A stretch of DNA of 64,000 bases from an uncultured Verrucomicrobiota bacterium (GTDB lineage: Bacteria > Verrucomicrobiota > Kiritimatiellia > Kiritimatiellales > Tichowtungiaceae), in contig CAIKWE010000049.1 in NCBI GenBank assembly GCA_903831085.1, positions 1-64,000 of the forward strand. The letters are read 5' to 3'. Of the stretch, positions 9,965-17,690 are shown piece by piece. The stretch's first letter is position 1; each line of letters begins with the position of its first letter. Made by a program: the position numbers and the translations under genes. A model generated the notes under the pieces. It was given only the letters and a program-made list of their open reading frames with translations, was not told where the DNA came from and did not search any database.

Positions 9965-11040
9965 ATATAGCAGCATTAGAAATTGCGCCGTTGTTGCGCG
10001 GACTGACCTTTGACGGAGAGAAGGGCGACATCGTCGTTTTTAAGGAATCGGTAAAATCCGCAGAGCTGAAATGCTCCGCAGAAAATCTTGCGGCGCAGTT
10101 TAAGCCCGGCGTGCGTTCGGTGAGCGTCGAAGGCGTCGGCGCTTTTCTGCTCGGCGAAGACTACGACGACGCGGTGAACGGAACTTCCAAGGTTCGGAAA
10201 GTGACCGGCCGCGCGGCTGTGGTGAACAATAAAGTTTGTGTGGTGACTGGCGGCGCTCAGGGTTTCGGCGAGGGCATTGTGCGCGAGCTGGTTAAGAACG
10301 GCGCGATTGTTTTTATCGCCGACCTGAATGCGGACGGTGCGAAGAAGCTGGCCGCTGAACTCAACGCACAGGCGAGCCGTACCGTCGTCTTCGGTGTTGC
10401 AGTGAATGTAACGGACGAAGATTCCGTAAAGGCGATGATGGACGAGATCGTTTTGACCGTTGGCGGAATCGATTTATTCGTGAGCAATGCCGGCGTACTC
10501 AAAGCGGGCAGTGTCAAAGAGATGACGCTCAAGGATTTCCGGTTTGTCACCGATGTGAACTATATCGGCTTTTTCCTTTGCACCAAGCACGTCGCTCCGG
10601 TGATGGCCGCCATGAACAGGCCGTCCGGTAAATATTTTACAGATATCGTGGCGGTCAGCTCCAAGTCGGCGCTCGAAGGCTCTAACAAAAACGGGGCGTA
10701 CGCCGGTTCGAAGTTCGGAACCGTCGGTCTGGTTCAGAGTTTCGCCAAGGAATTGGTGACAGACAACATTAAGGTCAATACCGTTTGCCCCGGAAACTTT
10801 TTCGACGGTCCGCTCTGGAGCGATCCGGAGCGCGGGCTCTTTACGCAGTATCTGAATACCGGCAAGGTTCCGGGTGCGAAAACTGTGGCGGATGTCCGCC
10901 GGTTTTATGAGAAACAGGTTCCGATGAACCGCGGCTGCTTCGGCGACGACGTGACCAAAGCGATCCTTTATTCCGTGGAACAGAAATACGAAACCGGTCA
11001 GGCCATTCCGGTCACCGGCGGTCAAGTGATGTTGAATTAA
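9961..11040 (+). CDS. SDR dehydrogenase, sorbitol-6-phosphate-dehydrogenase-like
   Basis: A 359-residue NAD(P)-dependent short-chain dehydrogenase. Residues 1-90 are a separate extension of unknown fold. The Rossmann core has TGGAQGFGEG (96-105), NAG (176-178) and the catalytic Ser233/234-Tyr247-Lys251 set (SSKSALEG, YAGSK). The stretch CPGNFFDGPLWSDPERG is what I remember from enzymes annotated as sorbitol-6-phosphate 2-dehydrogenase. It probably interconverts a sugar or polyol phosphate and its keto form. It overlaps the PHP gene by four bases. A one-mismatch palindrome lies at 10185-10199. Confidence 0.78.
   Translation: MNIAALEIAPLLRGLTFDGEKGDIVVFKESVKSAELKCSAENLAAQFKPGVRSVSVEGVGAFLLGEDYDDAVNGTSKVRKVTGRAAVVNNKVCVVTGGAQGFGEGIVRELVKNGAIVFIADLNADGAKKLAAELNAQASRTVVFGVAVNVTDEDSVKAMMDEIVLTVGGIDLFVSNAGVLKAGSVKEMTLKDFRFVTDVNYIGFFLCTKHVAPVMAAMNRPSGKYFTDIVAVSSKSALEGSNKNGAYAGSKFGTVGLVQSFAKELVTDNIKVNTVCPGNFFDGPLWSDPERGLFTQYLNTGKVPGAKTVADVRRFYEKQVPMNRGCFGDDVTKAILYSVEQKYETGQAIPVTGGQVMLN
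10185..10199. repeat. Iterated palindrome, one mismatch
   Basis: TTCCAA-GGT-TCGGAA inside the SDR gene, one base from the consensus TTCCAANNNTTGGAA. It is the only near-exact copy within the tRNA-bounded segment. Confidence 0.6.
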
Positions 11041-11049
11041 GGAAACCCC

Positions 11050-12321
11050 ATGAAAACAAAAGCAGTGCGGCTGTATGGCGAAAAAGATTTAAGGCTGGAG
11101 GAGTTCGAACTTCCTCCCATTAAGGAAACTGAAATCCTCGCGAAAATTATTTCGGACAGCCTTTGCATGTCGTCGTACAAGGCGGCGAGCCAAGGCACAA
11201 AACACAAACGTGTTCCTGGTAACATTGCGGAAGCTCCGGTTATTATCGGGCATGAGTTCTGCGGAGAGATTGTTAAAGTCGGTGCGAAGTGGGCGAAGCA
11301 GTTCAAGGCCGGCGCTAAATTTTCGATCCAACCTGCGCTGGTTGATAAAAACGGACCGGTCGGCGTTCTCTCAGCACCCGGCTATTCCTATCAGTACATC
11401 GGCGGCGATGCGCAGTACATTGTCATTCCGGAAGAGGTGATGGCCAACAACTGCCTGCTTCCGTTTGACGGCGACGCGTTTTATCTCGGCTCGCTGGCGG
11501 AACCCATGTCCTGCATCGTTGGCGGCTTTCACGCCAACTATCACACCACACCGGGCAGTTACGCGCACGAAATGGGCATCAAGAAAGGCGGTGCGACAGC
11601 GGTTCTCGCCGGTGTCGGCCCGATGGGGCTGGGCGCAATCGACTATGCCATTCACTGCGACCGCAAACCGGCGCTGTTGGTGGTGACCGATATCGACAAC
11701 GCGCGTCTGGCTCGTGCCGCTTCGATCTTCACGGTCGAAGAGGCAAAGAAGAATGGAGTGAGGCTGATTTACGTCAACACCGCCGAAGCGGGCAGGGGCG
11801 TGGACCATCTAAAGTCGCTGACGCCGAACGGCGGCGGATTTGATGATGTGTTTGTTTATGCTCCGGTTCGTCCGGTCGTGGAGCAGGCGGATAAAATTCT
11901 CGGCTTTGACGGTTGTCTGAACTTTTTTGCCGGACCAACCGATCCAGAGTTCTCGGCGAACTTCAACTTCTACAACGTGCATTATGCGGCCACACATCTG
12001 GTCGGCACCAGCGGCGGCAACACCGACGACATGCTCGAATCGCTCAAGATGATGGAAGCGGGTCTGTTGAATCCGTCCGTTATGATTACGCACGTCGGCG
12101 GACTGGATGCCGTCATCGAAACCACCCTTAACCTTCCGAAGATTCCGGGCGGCAAGAAGTTGATTTATACCGGTATCAGCATGCCGCTGGTTGCATTGAC
12201 TGAACTGGCAGGACAGGATTGTGCGGTATGCAGAGAACTTGCCAAAATCGTCAAAAAACATAACGGCCTGTGGAGCCCTGAGGCGGAAAAGTATCTTCTC
12301 GCCAATGCGTCGGTACTGTAG
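11050..12321 (+). CDS. Zinc-type medium-chain dehydrogenase, L-sorbose-1-phosphate-reductase-like
   Basis: A 423-residue MDR-superfamily oxidoreductase. Cys39 and the GHEF block (His68, Glu69) supply the expected catalytic metal ligands, and LAGVGPMGLG forms the nucleotide-binding loop. The length and the sequence around QPALVDKNGPVG...GYSYQYIGG resemble L-sorbose 1-phosphate reductase (SorE), from memory. It probably reduces a ketose phosphate or oxidises a polyol phosphate, working with the neighbouring SDR. It starts ten bases after the SDR stop with GGAAACCCC before the ATG. Substrate assignment is inference. Confidence 0.7.
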   Translation: MKTKAVRLYGEKDLRLEEFELPPIKETEILAKIISDSLCMSSYKAASQGTKHKRVPGNIAEAPVIIGHEFCGEIVKVGAKWAKQFKAGAKFSIQPALVDKNGPVGVLSAPGYSYQYIGGDAQYIVIPEEVMANNCLLPFDGDAFYLGSLAEPMSCIVGGFHANYHTTPGSYAHEMGIKKGGATAVLAGVGPMGLGAIDYAIHCDRKPALLVVTDIDNARLARAASIFTVEEAKKNGVRLIYVNTAEAGRGVDHLKSLTPNGGGFDDVFVYAPVRPVVEQADKILGFDGCLNFFAGPTDPEFSANFNFYNVHYAATHLVGTSGGNTDDMLESLKMMEAGLLNPSVMITHVGGLDAVIETTLNLPKIPGGKKLIYTGISMPLVALTELAGQDCAVCRELAKIVKKHNGLWSPEAEKYLLANASVL

Positions 12322-12338
12322 AAATAATAGGTGAAATA

Positions 12339-13790
12339 ATGGCTAAGCACTATTTAGCAGTGGATCTGGGCGCATCAAGCGGACGTACGATTGTCGGGAC
12401 GTTGAAAAACGGCACGTTGACGCTCAAGGAGATGAACCGGTTTTGGAACGGGCCGACGGAAATCAACGGCACGCTCTACTGGGATTTCGTCTACCTCTTC
12501 CGCAACATTCAGAATGGCATTGCGCTGGCGAAAAAAGAGTTCGGCTCCGGACTGGTCTCAATGGGCATTGCCACCTGGGGTGTTGACTTCGGCTTGATCG
12601 ACGGGCAGGGAAAACTGCTTGGCAATCCGGTCAACTACCGTGACTCCCGCACCGACGGTATGCTGGAGAAGGTGTTCGCCGCCATCGGCAAAGAAACCGT
12701 TTTTCAGCAGACCGGCATTCAGTTCATGCAACTGAACACACTTTATCAGCTCTACGCGCTGGCGCAGTCGAAGAACGCTCAGTATCTGCAGGCCGACAAG
12801 CTCCTGTTTGTCCCCGACCTGCTCAATTACTGGTTGACCGGAAAGATGGCGACCAACCGCACCTTTGCCAGCACGTCGCAGATGTATAATCCGGTCACTA
12901 AAGACTGGGCGTCTGATCTGCTCAAAAAACTCAACATCCGCACCGATCTCTTTGCGCCGTTTGCCGACTCCGGAACCGTGCTAGGCGATTATAAGGGTTT
13001 GCCGGTGGTCAATGTAGGCAGTCACGACACCGCGAGCGCCTTTGCCGCCGTGCCGGTTGCCAAAGGTGAAGAGTGCGCATTCCTCAGCTCCGGAACCTGG
13101 TCACTGCTCGGCACGGAACTCTCTGCTCCGGCGATCAATGATAGCGTGCTGGCCGCTAACTTCACCAATGAAGTGGGCGTGTGCGACACCATCCGCTTTC
13201 TGAAAAACCTTTCCGGGCTCTGGATTATGCAGGAAATCCGCCGCACCTGGGTGGAGCAGGGGTTTGATTGCACCTGGGACGAAATGGCCGATCTGGCGAT
13301 GCTCTCCAAGCCGTTCGAGTTTTTTATTAATCCCGGCGATGATGTATTCATGGCTCCCGGCGACATGCCCGCACGGATTCAGGACTATTGCGAACGTACC
13401 GGTCAAAAACGACCGCAGGAGCGCGGTCAGATCCTGCGCGCGGCCTACGAAGGGCTGGCGTTGCTCTATGCTGACACCTGCGAAGCGCTGGAAAAACTCA
13501 GCGGGAAGAAAATGAGTGTGTTGCGGATTGTCGGCGGAGGCTGCCAGAATAAAAACCTCAGTCCGTTCGCGGCCAACGCTACCGGACGCAAGGTCGTCAC
13601 TGGTCCTGTCGAAGCCACGGCCATTGGAAATCTCATTGTGCAGATGCTGGCTGTGGGCGATATTGCCTCGCTGGACGAAGGCCGAGAGATCGTTCGAAAA
13701 TCTTTCGCGCACGAATCAAAAACCTTCTATCCGCAGGACGTTGACGCATGGAAAGCGGCGCTCGAAAAATGGCGTTCAATTTGCTGTTGA
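12339..13790 (+). CDS. rhaB: FGGY-family sugar kinase, rhamnulokinase-like
   Basis: A 483-residue carbohydrate kinase. VDLGASSGR (8-16) is the first phosphate-binding motif and is characteristic of rhamnulokinases. WGVDFGLID and NYRDSRTDGM, GSHDTASAF and FLKNLSGLWIMQEIRR also match RhaB. The reaction is phosphorylation of L-rhamnulose or a related ketose at C1. It is the last gene of the operon that starts with E2 at 3593. No aldolase, isomerase or transporter for the sugar is present in the segment, so the pathway is incomplete here and the substrate is uncertain. Confidence 0.8.
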   Translation: MAKHYLAVDLGASSGRTIVGTLKNGTLTLKEMNRFWNGPTEINGTLYWDFVYLFRNIQNGIALAKKEFGSGLVSMGIATWGVDFGLIDGQGKLLGNPVNYRDSRTDGMLEKVFAAIGKETVFQQTGIQFMQLNTLYQLYALAQSKNAQYLQADKLLFVPDLLNYWLTGKMATNRTFASTSQMYNPVTKDWASDLLKKLNIRTDLFAPFADSGTVLGDYKGLPVVNVGSHDTASAFAAVPVAKGEECAFLSSGTWSLLGTELSAPAINDSVLAANFTNEVGVCDTIRFLKNLSGLWIMQEIRRTWVEQGFDCTWDEMADLAMLSKPFEFFINPGDDVFMAPGDMPARIQDYCERTGQKRPQERGQILRAAYEGLALLYADTCEALEKLSGKKMSVLRIVGGGCQNKNLSPFAANATGRKVVTGPVEATAIGNLIVQMLAVGDIASLDEGREIVRKSFAHESKTFYPQDVDAWKAALEKWRSICC

Positions 13791-13820
13791 TTATCCTGTC
13801 GGTAATCGACACATCCCTGC

Positions 13821-13849
13821 TTGCGACCCGCAGTCCGTTGCAGTAAAAC
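13821..13849 (+). promoter_or_regulatory. Predicted sigma-70-type promoter of the HU gene
   Basis: TTGCGA (13821-13826), a 17-base spacer and TAAAAC (13844-13849) stand about 65 bases before the HU start, in the gap after the kinase gene. Confidence 0.4.
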
Positions 13850-13915
13850 TCCATCAGCGGCGCCCTGTAGCAGGTAGGCAAGGGAGCTAACCGTAACCCA
13901 AAACAGGAGAACACC

Positions 13916-14191
13916 ATGGCAATGACCAAGACCCAGATTATCGCAGCAATCGCCGAAAAGGCAGAGATTACCAAAGCGCAGGCGGAAGCCGCTGTGGGAG
14001 CTCTCGTTGATTTAGCCTACAAAGGCGCTGAAGAAGGATTCACAGTTCCAGGTCTCGGTAAGCTGGTTAAAGTGGATCGCGCAGCCCGTACAGGCCGTAA
14101 TCCTGCCACCGGAGAACAAATTCAGATTGCCGCCAAGAGAGTTCTGAAATTCCGCATTGCCAAGGCGGCCAAGGATGCCGTTTTGGGTTAA
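13916..14191 (+). CDS. HU/IHF-family DNA-binding protein
   Basis: A 91-residue histone-like protein: helical N-terminus (MTKTQIIAAIAEKAEITKAQ), then the DNA-binding beta-arm region with RTGRNPATGEQIQI, where the RNPxTG hairpin tip inserts into the minor groove, and a C-terminal helix. It bends and compacts DNA as a dimer. CAGGAGAAC precedes the ATG at 13916. It is a single gene behind its own likely promoter and is the last clear gene before the intact tRNA-Lys, a position where an integrative element would normally carry its recombination genes. HU-type proteins often assist recombinases, so a link to the segment's mobility is conceivable. Confidence 0.92.
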   Translation: MAMTKTQIIAAIAEKAEITKAQAEAAVGALVDLAYKGAEEGFTVPGLGKLVKVDRAARTGRNPATGEQIQIAAKRVLKFRIAKAAKDAVLG

Positions 14192-14202
14192 GTGACCGGT
14201 TG

Positions 14203-14364
14203 TCAGTCGATAACGGCAGTAGGAACCCAAAAAGTCCCGTTGAACACCGTCTGCTGGGCGCAATTTCTTAGTGCCTGAAGAAGTCCCTTCATGTCATCGG
14301 GGAAGCGGGTTGCTCCCATTCCGGCCATGTTACCTTCGCCGCCTATCACCAATAAAGTTCGCAT
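14203..14364 (-). CDS. Hypothetical 53-residue protein, possibly leaderless
   Basis: An open frame of 53 codons starts with ATG at 14364 (MRTLLVIGGEGNMAGMGATR) and ends at 14203, convergent with the HU gene. There is no ribosome binding site, but a good promoter (TTGCAC, 17 bases, TATTCT) ends six bases before the ATG, so the mRNA would begin at or next to the start codon. The LVIGGEGNMAGMG segment resembles the start of a Rossmann-type nucleotide-binding fold, so it could also be a fragment of a longer protein. I do not recognise the family. Confidence 0.4.
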   Translation of the reverse strand: MRTLLVIGGEGNMAGMGATRFPDDMKGLLQALRNCAQQTVFNGTFWVPTAVID

Positions 14365-14370
14365 GGGGCG

Positions 14371-14399
14371 AGAATAGTCAGACGAAGCAACGGGTGCAA
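14371..14399 (-). promoter_or_regulatory. Predicted promoter giving a leaderless transcript
   Basis: On the minus strand TTGCAC (14399-14394), 17 bases and TATTCT (14376-14371) are followed after six bases by the ATG at 14364. Confidence 0.45.
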
Positions 14400-14578
14400 G
14401 GTGGACGTGGAAAAGAAAGCCTAAGCGAACACAGCTTCTGGTGGGGTAAAAGTTGTAACCTAATTGTACCCTTTTATAGGGTGTGTACAGGGGTAGAAAC
14501 GAGTGGTAAAGGGAATTGGGGTGCGTAGGGGGTGTTGATTAAAACCCCTTAAAAATTGATTAAAGTGAGGTTTTAAAG
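14400..14578. other. Non-coding stretch next to tRNA-Lys
   Basis: About 180 bases immediately 3' of the intact tRNA-Lys. I find no gene; the sequence is A/G-rich with runs such as AAAACCCCTTAAAAATTGATTAAAG, of the kind often seen between a tRNA attachment site and an integrase gene. No integrase is present. Confidence 0.35.
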
Positions 14579-14624
14579 GAGTGAGCCGGCCGGGGCTCGA
14601 ACCCGGGACCCTGTGATTAAAAGT
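14579..14624 (-). repeat. att-like direct repeat, right copy (within tRNA-Lys)
   Basis: The 46 bases identical to 1571-1616. Here they form the 3' part of an intact tRNA-Lys, from the anticodon loop to the 3' end plus three bases. Confidence 0.85.
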
Positions 14625-14654
14625 CACATGCTCTACCAACTGAGCTACCGGCCC
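14582..14654 (-). tRNA. tRNA-Lys (anticodon UUU)
   Basis: A 73-base cloverleaf on the minus strand. The acceptor stem is GGGCCGG paired with CCGGCTC (one G-U), the D-arm contains AGCTCAGTTGGTAGAGC, the anticodon loop is CTTTTAA (anticodon TTT) and the T-arm contains GGGTTCGAGCCCC. The discriminator base is A and no CCA is encoded, unlike tRNA-Ser at 31732. Its 3' half is duplicated at 1571-1616, making this the likely integration site of the 13-kb segment. Confidence 0.95.
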
Positions 14655-14761
14655 GTAAAAAACGGAGCGCATAAATTAGAGGACAGCCGCACGGTTGTCA
14701 AAAGCCAATGCGCTGAAATCCTTCTTTTTATGACCGCCGCGAAACAGTTTTTCGGAAACGG

Positions 14762-15025
14762 TTAATCCTCTCCCCGCTGGCGATACTGATACCACTTGAT
14801 GCCCAGCCACGGGAGCAGGAGAACGACCAGCAGTCCGAGACTGAAGAGGATCATTGCCCCGTACTGGAACAGCGCAAACTCGTGGTAGCTGAGAGTGAAC
14901 CATTGAGCATGACTTGCGTAAAGCTGCGCCCTCAGGACAACAAACGCATTGGCCCAGAAGGCCAGCAACAGGACACCCAGCCAGAAGGCCAGGATCAGAA
15001 TTCCCGACAGTTTTTTCAATTTCAT
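14762..15025 (-). CDS. Small two-helix membrane protein (DUF6868-like)
   Basis: An 87-residue inner-membrane protein with two hydrophobic segments (about 8-32 and 52-76) separated by the polar loop LRAQLYASHAQWFTLSYHEF. The pattern of a membrane helix, then H..WF.LS...F, then a second helix ending in LP is what I recall for DUF6868 proteins of unknown function. AAGGAGGG precedes the ATG at 15025. It is divergent from the sigma factor gene. Confidence 0.65.
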   Translation of the reverse strand: MKLKKLSGILILAFWLGVLLLAFWANAFVVLRAQLYASHAQWFTLSYHEFALFQYGAMILFSLGLLVVLLLPWLGIKWYQYRQRGED

Positions 15026-15114
15026 CGAAACACCCTCCTTATGGGAAGGAGCGTAATGACTTCGTTCCGTTCTGTAAACAGCAAAGCCCTGCCGGGACTC
15101 CTTTGTAAAAAAAA

Positions 15115-15143
15115 GGAAGGCTGATACAATAAAGCCGTCTTCA
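15115..15143 (+). promoter_or_regulatory. Predicted promoter of the sigma/anti-sigma operon
   Basis: TTTGTA, a 17-base A-rich spacer and TACAAT lie about 15103-15132, before the sigma factor gene. If the sigma factor regulates itself, a different promoter would be expected; I cannot tell one apart here. Confidence 0.3.
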
Positions 15144-15187
15144 GACCGTTATATGCCATGAAAACCACCGACATAGAAAGAACCCGG

Positions 15188-15772
15188 ATGGATCAAGACG
15201 ATGCAAAGCTACTGGCAGCTTATCGTGCAGGGGATTCCGAAGCTCTCGGAGTTCTGGTCGAAAAATACAAGCGTCCTCTCTTCGGGTTCATCCTGCGGTT
15301 TTCGGAAGGCAGGGAGGATGCCGACGAGGTTTTTCAGGAAGTATGGGTGCGGGCAATTAAAAATATGAACCGTTACCGTCAGAAAAGTCTGCTCAGCTGG
15401 CTGTTTCGCATAGCCCACAATCTGATGATTGACCGGGTGCGGCGCCGGAAGTTTGTTATCTCTCTGGATACTCCGGTGAGCGAAGACGGGATGTCGCTTG
15501 GCGAACAGCTTGCCGGCACGGGCCTTGGACCCGACAGCGAAACCGGCGGGCGTGAACTCGGCTTACGCATTGAGGCCGCCGCCGCGCGGTTGCCCCTCGA
15601 GCAACGCGAGGTTTTCTGGCTGCGGATGCAGGCCGACCTTAGTTTCAAGGAAATCGCGAAAATTCAGAAATGCTCCATCAACACCGCGCTGGCCCGGATG
15701 CAATATGCCGTTTCCAAACTCCGGAAAGAGCTGGCCGATGAATACCGCGAACTGCAGGAGGCTGGAATATGA
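15188..15772 (+). CDS. ECF-type RNA polymerase sigma factor
   Basis: A 194-residue extracytoplasmic-function sigma factor. Region 2 (about 10-80) includes RFSEGREDADEVFQEVWVRAIKNM and SWLFRIAHNLMIDRVRRRK, which bind core polymerase and the -10 box. Region 4 (about 125-180) includes LPLEQREVFWLRMQADLSFKEIA, the -35-binding helix-turn-helix. I chose ATG 15188 because GAAAG is spaced seven bases before it; ATG 15158 would add ten residues but has no ribosome binding site. The next gene overlaps its stop and looks like the cognate anti-sigma factor, so the system should respond to an envelope signal. Confidence 0.88.
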   Translation: MDQDDAKLLAAYRAGDSEALGVLVEKYKRPLFGFILRFSEGREDADEVFQEVWVRAIKNMNRYRQKSLLSWLFRIAHNLMIDRVRRRKFVISLDTPVSEDGMSLGEQLAGTGLGPDSETGGRELGLRIEAAAARLPLEQREVFWLRMQADLSFKEIAKIQKCSINTALARMQYAVSKLRKELADEYRELQEAGI

Positions 15773-16218
15773 AAAAGAAGAAACTCGAAAAATGGCTGTT
15801 GCTTGAAGCCTCCGGCGAATTGTCGCTCCGGCAGCTTCATCGGCTTGGCCGCGAACTGGCCGCTTCAGAAGAGGCCCGGATACTGCGTCAGGAGCTTGGG
15901 CGGTTGAGAGGATCGATTCTTCTTCCGGAAGTCGAGCCGTCCCCGTGGACTGTTGCGAGGATCGCGGCCCGCCTGCGCGAAGAGCGTCGGCCAGCCTTTC
16001 TTTTTTCCAATGCTTGGAAGCCGGCCCTTGCGCTGGCGGCCTGTCTAATGGTTGCTGTCGGCATTTTTAATTTCCATGGGAACCCGGCCTTTTCTTCCGT
16101 TGCCGTTGCGGCGTCGGGGGTGGACGTGTGGAACGATCCGCTTGAACGGGATCTGAGCAGGCTGGAGAGCCAGATAGCGGCCATATCGAGCGATTCGCTT
16201 GATATCGTGGGAATGTAA
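15769..16218 (+). CDS. Putative membrane-bound anti-sigma factor
   Basis: A 149-residue protein overlapping the sigma gene by four bases. The N-terminal 75 residues are charged and helical (EKWLLLEASGELSLRQLHRL resembles anti-sigma N-termini). A single membrane helix follows at about 84-102 (PALALAACLMVAVGIF), then a short periplasmic tail of about 45 residues. No zinc-binding HxxxCxxC is present. Its place behind an ECF sigma gene and its topology suggest it holds the sigma factor at the membrane. An exact copy of the palindrome (16005-16019) encodes SNAWK just before the membrane helix. Confidence 0.65.
   Translation: MKKKKLEKWLLLEASGELSLRQLHRLGRELAASEEARILRQELGRLRGSILLPEVEPSPWTVARIAARLREERRPAFLFSNAWKPALALAACLMVAVGIFNFHGNPAFSSVAVAASGVDVWNDPLERDLSRLESQIAAISSDSLDIVGM
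16005..16019. repeat. Iterated palindrome, exact copy
   Basis: TTCCAA-TGC-TTGGAA inside the anti-sigma gene, read as FSNAWKP at the start of the membrane segment. Confidence 0.85.
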
Positions 16219-16235
16219 ACCGGAAGGAGAAAACG

Positions 16236-16793
16236 ATGAAAAAATGGATGAATTACATAATGGTTGTCGGATTGACAGCCGGAACCGCTTCAGCGGTCTG
16301 GTGGCCGTTCGGGTCTGACAAAAAAACAGAACAGTCTCCGGCAGCTCCAGCCAAGGCAGTCCCGGCAACTCCGGCGGCGGCTCCTGAAAAATCGCACATG
16401 CAGCGCATGGAAGGCAAAGGCGATCAGCGCATGCAGCTCAGCCCCGAGCAGAAAGAAAAAATGAAAGCCCGGCAGGAAGAGCTTATGAAGCTTGGCGGAG
16501 CGGCCCGCAGCGAAACCGACCCGGCCAAGAAAGATGTGCTGGTTGGCCAGCTTCGTGCCAAGCTGACCGCCATGGCCGACGAACGGCAGGTCGAGATGAA
16601 GAAACGAATCGACAACGCAGAAAACGAACTGCCTAAACTCAAAGAACGTCTGGCGGAATCCGAAAAGACCCAATCTGCCCGTGTTGAAAAACAGGTTCAG
16701 CGGATTCTCTCCGGCGAATCGATTGAACGTCCCGAAGGATCTTCGCTAAAGAAAGAGGGCAAAAAAGGTGCGAAAGCGCCTGCCGAGAAATAA
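16236..16793 (+). CDS. Exported coiled-coil protein of the sigma-factor operon
   Basis: A 185-residue protein with a signal peptide (MKKWMNYIMVVGLTAGTASA), an Ala/Pro/Lys-rich segment (30-50), a charged helical region rich in Glu, Lys and Gln (about 68-160; SPEQKEKMKARQEELMKLGG, ERLAESEKTQSARVEKQVQ) that should form a coiled coil, and a lysine-rich tail. No enzymatic motif is seen. The LSPEQKEKMKAR pattern recalls Spy/CpxP-like periplasmic proteins, which sense or buffer misfolded envelope proteins, but the LTxxQ motif is absent. Together with the sigma and anti-sigma genes it may form an envelope-stress unit. GGAAGGAG precedes its ATG. Confidence 0.6.
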   Translation: MKKWMNYIMVVGLTAGTASAVWWPFGSDKKTEQSPAAPAKAVPATPAAAPEKSHMQRMEGKGDQRMQLSPEQKEKMKARQEELMKLGGAARSETDPAKKDVLVGQLRAKLTAMADERQVEMKKRIDNAENELPKLKERLAESEKTQSARVEKQVQRILSGESIERPEGSSLKKEGKKGAKAPAEK

Positions 16794-16799
16794 TAAAAG

Positions 16800-16858
16800 T
16801 TCCAGACATTGGAAAACCCCGCTGTCGGCGGGGTTTTTTATTTCCAGACATTGGAAAA
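16800..16858. repeat. Two near-exact palindromes flanking a terminator
   Basis: TTCCAG-ACA-TTGGAA at 16800-16814 and again at 16842-16856, each one base from consensus, sit symmetrically on either side of the hairpin at 16815-16839, between converging genes. The two copies share the same A-to-G change, so one was probably copied from the other. Confidence 0.75.
16815..16839. terminator. Rho-independent terminator
   Basis: AACCCCGC and GCGGGGTT pair around a short loop and are followed by a T run. It ends the sigma-factor operon. Confidence 0.8.
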
Positions 16859-16859
16859 A

Positions 16860-17690
16860 TTATTTCAGCTTCAGTGTATTCAGAATCGCCTGGAAGTCTT
16901 CCGGCACCGGTGCGCTGATGCGTAAAGCCGATCCACCTTCCTGCTGATTGGGCAGAATCAGTCGGCAGGCATGCAGCATCTGGCGCGGCACGCCGCGGAA
17001 GATGGGATTGCCGCGCTGTTCTCCCGCATATTCCTTGTCGCCCAGCACCGGATGGCGCATGGCGGCCAAATGCTTGCGAATCTGATGGGTGCGTCCGGTA
17101 TGAATGCGCAGTTCGAGGTAACTGGCATCGCGGTTACGGTCGAGCACGCTCACCAGCGTGGTGGCCGATTCGCCGTCAATGTCCCGCGTGATCGTTTTGA
17201 GCGAGTCAGAAACGCGGCCGATAGCAATGGCGCGGTAGATCTTTACAATTTTTTCCTCTTTGAAGAGCGGAATCATTTTTTCTTTGGCTGCGGCGTTGGC
17301 GGCGAACATGACGCATCCCGAGGTGTCGCGGTCAAGACGGTGCACGGCGCAGATCTGCGGGTTATTCAACTCGTGCTGCAGACGAACTTCCAGGCTGCGC
17401 ACTCCGCCATTCGTGACCATGCCGGATGGTTTATTGACGATGAGCAGGTCGCCCGCTTTTTTCAGAATTTCGATCTTATGCGTTTTTGCCTCGGGACGAA
17501 CCGTTTCAATAACGTCTTTGAGTTTGAGCGTGTGTTTGGCCATCCAGACCCGCTGTCCATTAACGAAAACCTGCCGGGCATCGAGCAATACGCGCGCCTG
17601 CTTTTTGGAACAGCGCAACCGATCAGCGAGAACGTCCACCAATGGCAGTCCATCTTCATGGGGTGTAACTTGGAACGTTGCGCGGCTCAT
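16860..17690 (-). CDS. RluA-family 23S/tRNA pseudouridine synthase
   Basis: A 276-residue pseudouridine synthase. An N-terminal S4 RNA-binding domain (about 15-70: DVLADRLRCSKKQARVLLDA) precedes the catalytic domain with HRLDRDTSG carrying the catalytic Asp120, and RTHQIRKHLA near the C-terminus. It converts uridine to pseudouridine in rRNA or tRNA; RluC/RluD-like or RluA-like specificity cannot be settled. Its start overlaps the stop of argD (ATGA), so it is the last gene of the argJ-argB-argD transcript. Confidence 0.85.
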   Translation of the reverse strand: MSRATFQVTPHEDGLPLVDVLADRLRCSKKQARVLLDARQVFVNGQRVWMAKHTLKLKDVIETVRPEAKTHKIEILKKAGDLLIVNKPSGMVTNGGVRSLEVRLQHELNNPQICAVHRLDRDTSGCVMFAANAAAKEKMIPLFKEEKIVKIYRAIAIGRVSDSLKTITRDIDGESATTLVSVLDRNRDASYLELRIHTGRTHQIRKHLAAMRHPVLGDKEYAGEQRGNPIFRGVPRQMLHACRLILPNQQEGGSALRISAPVPEDFQAILNTLKLK

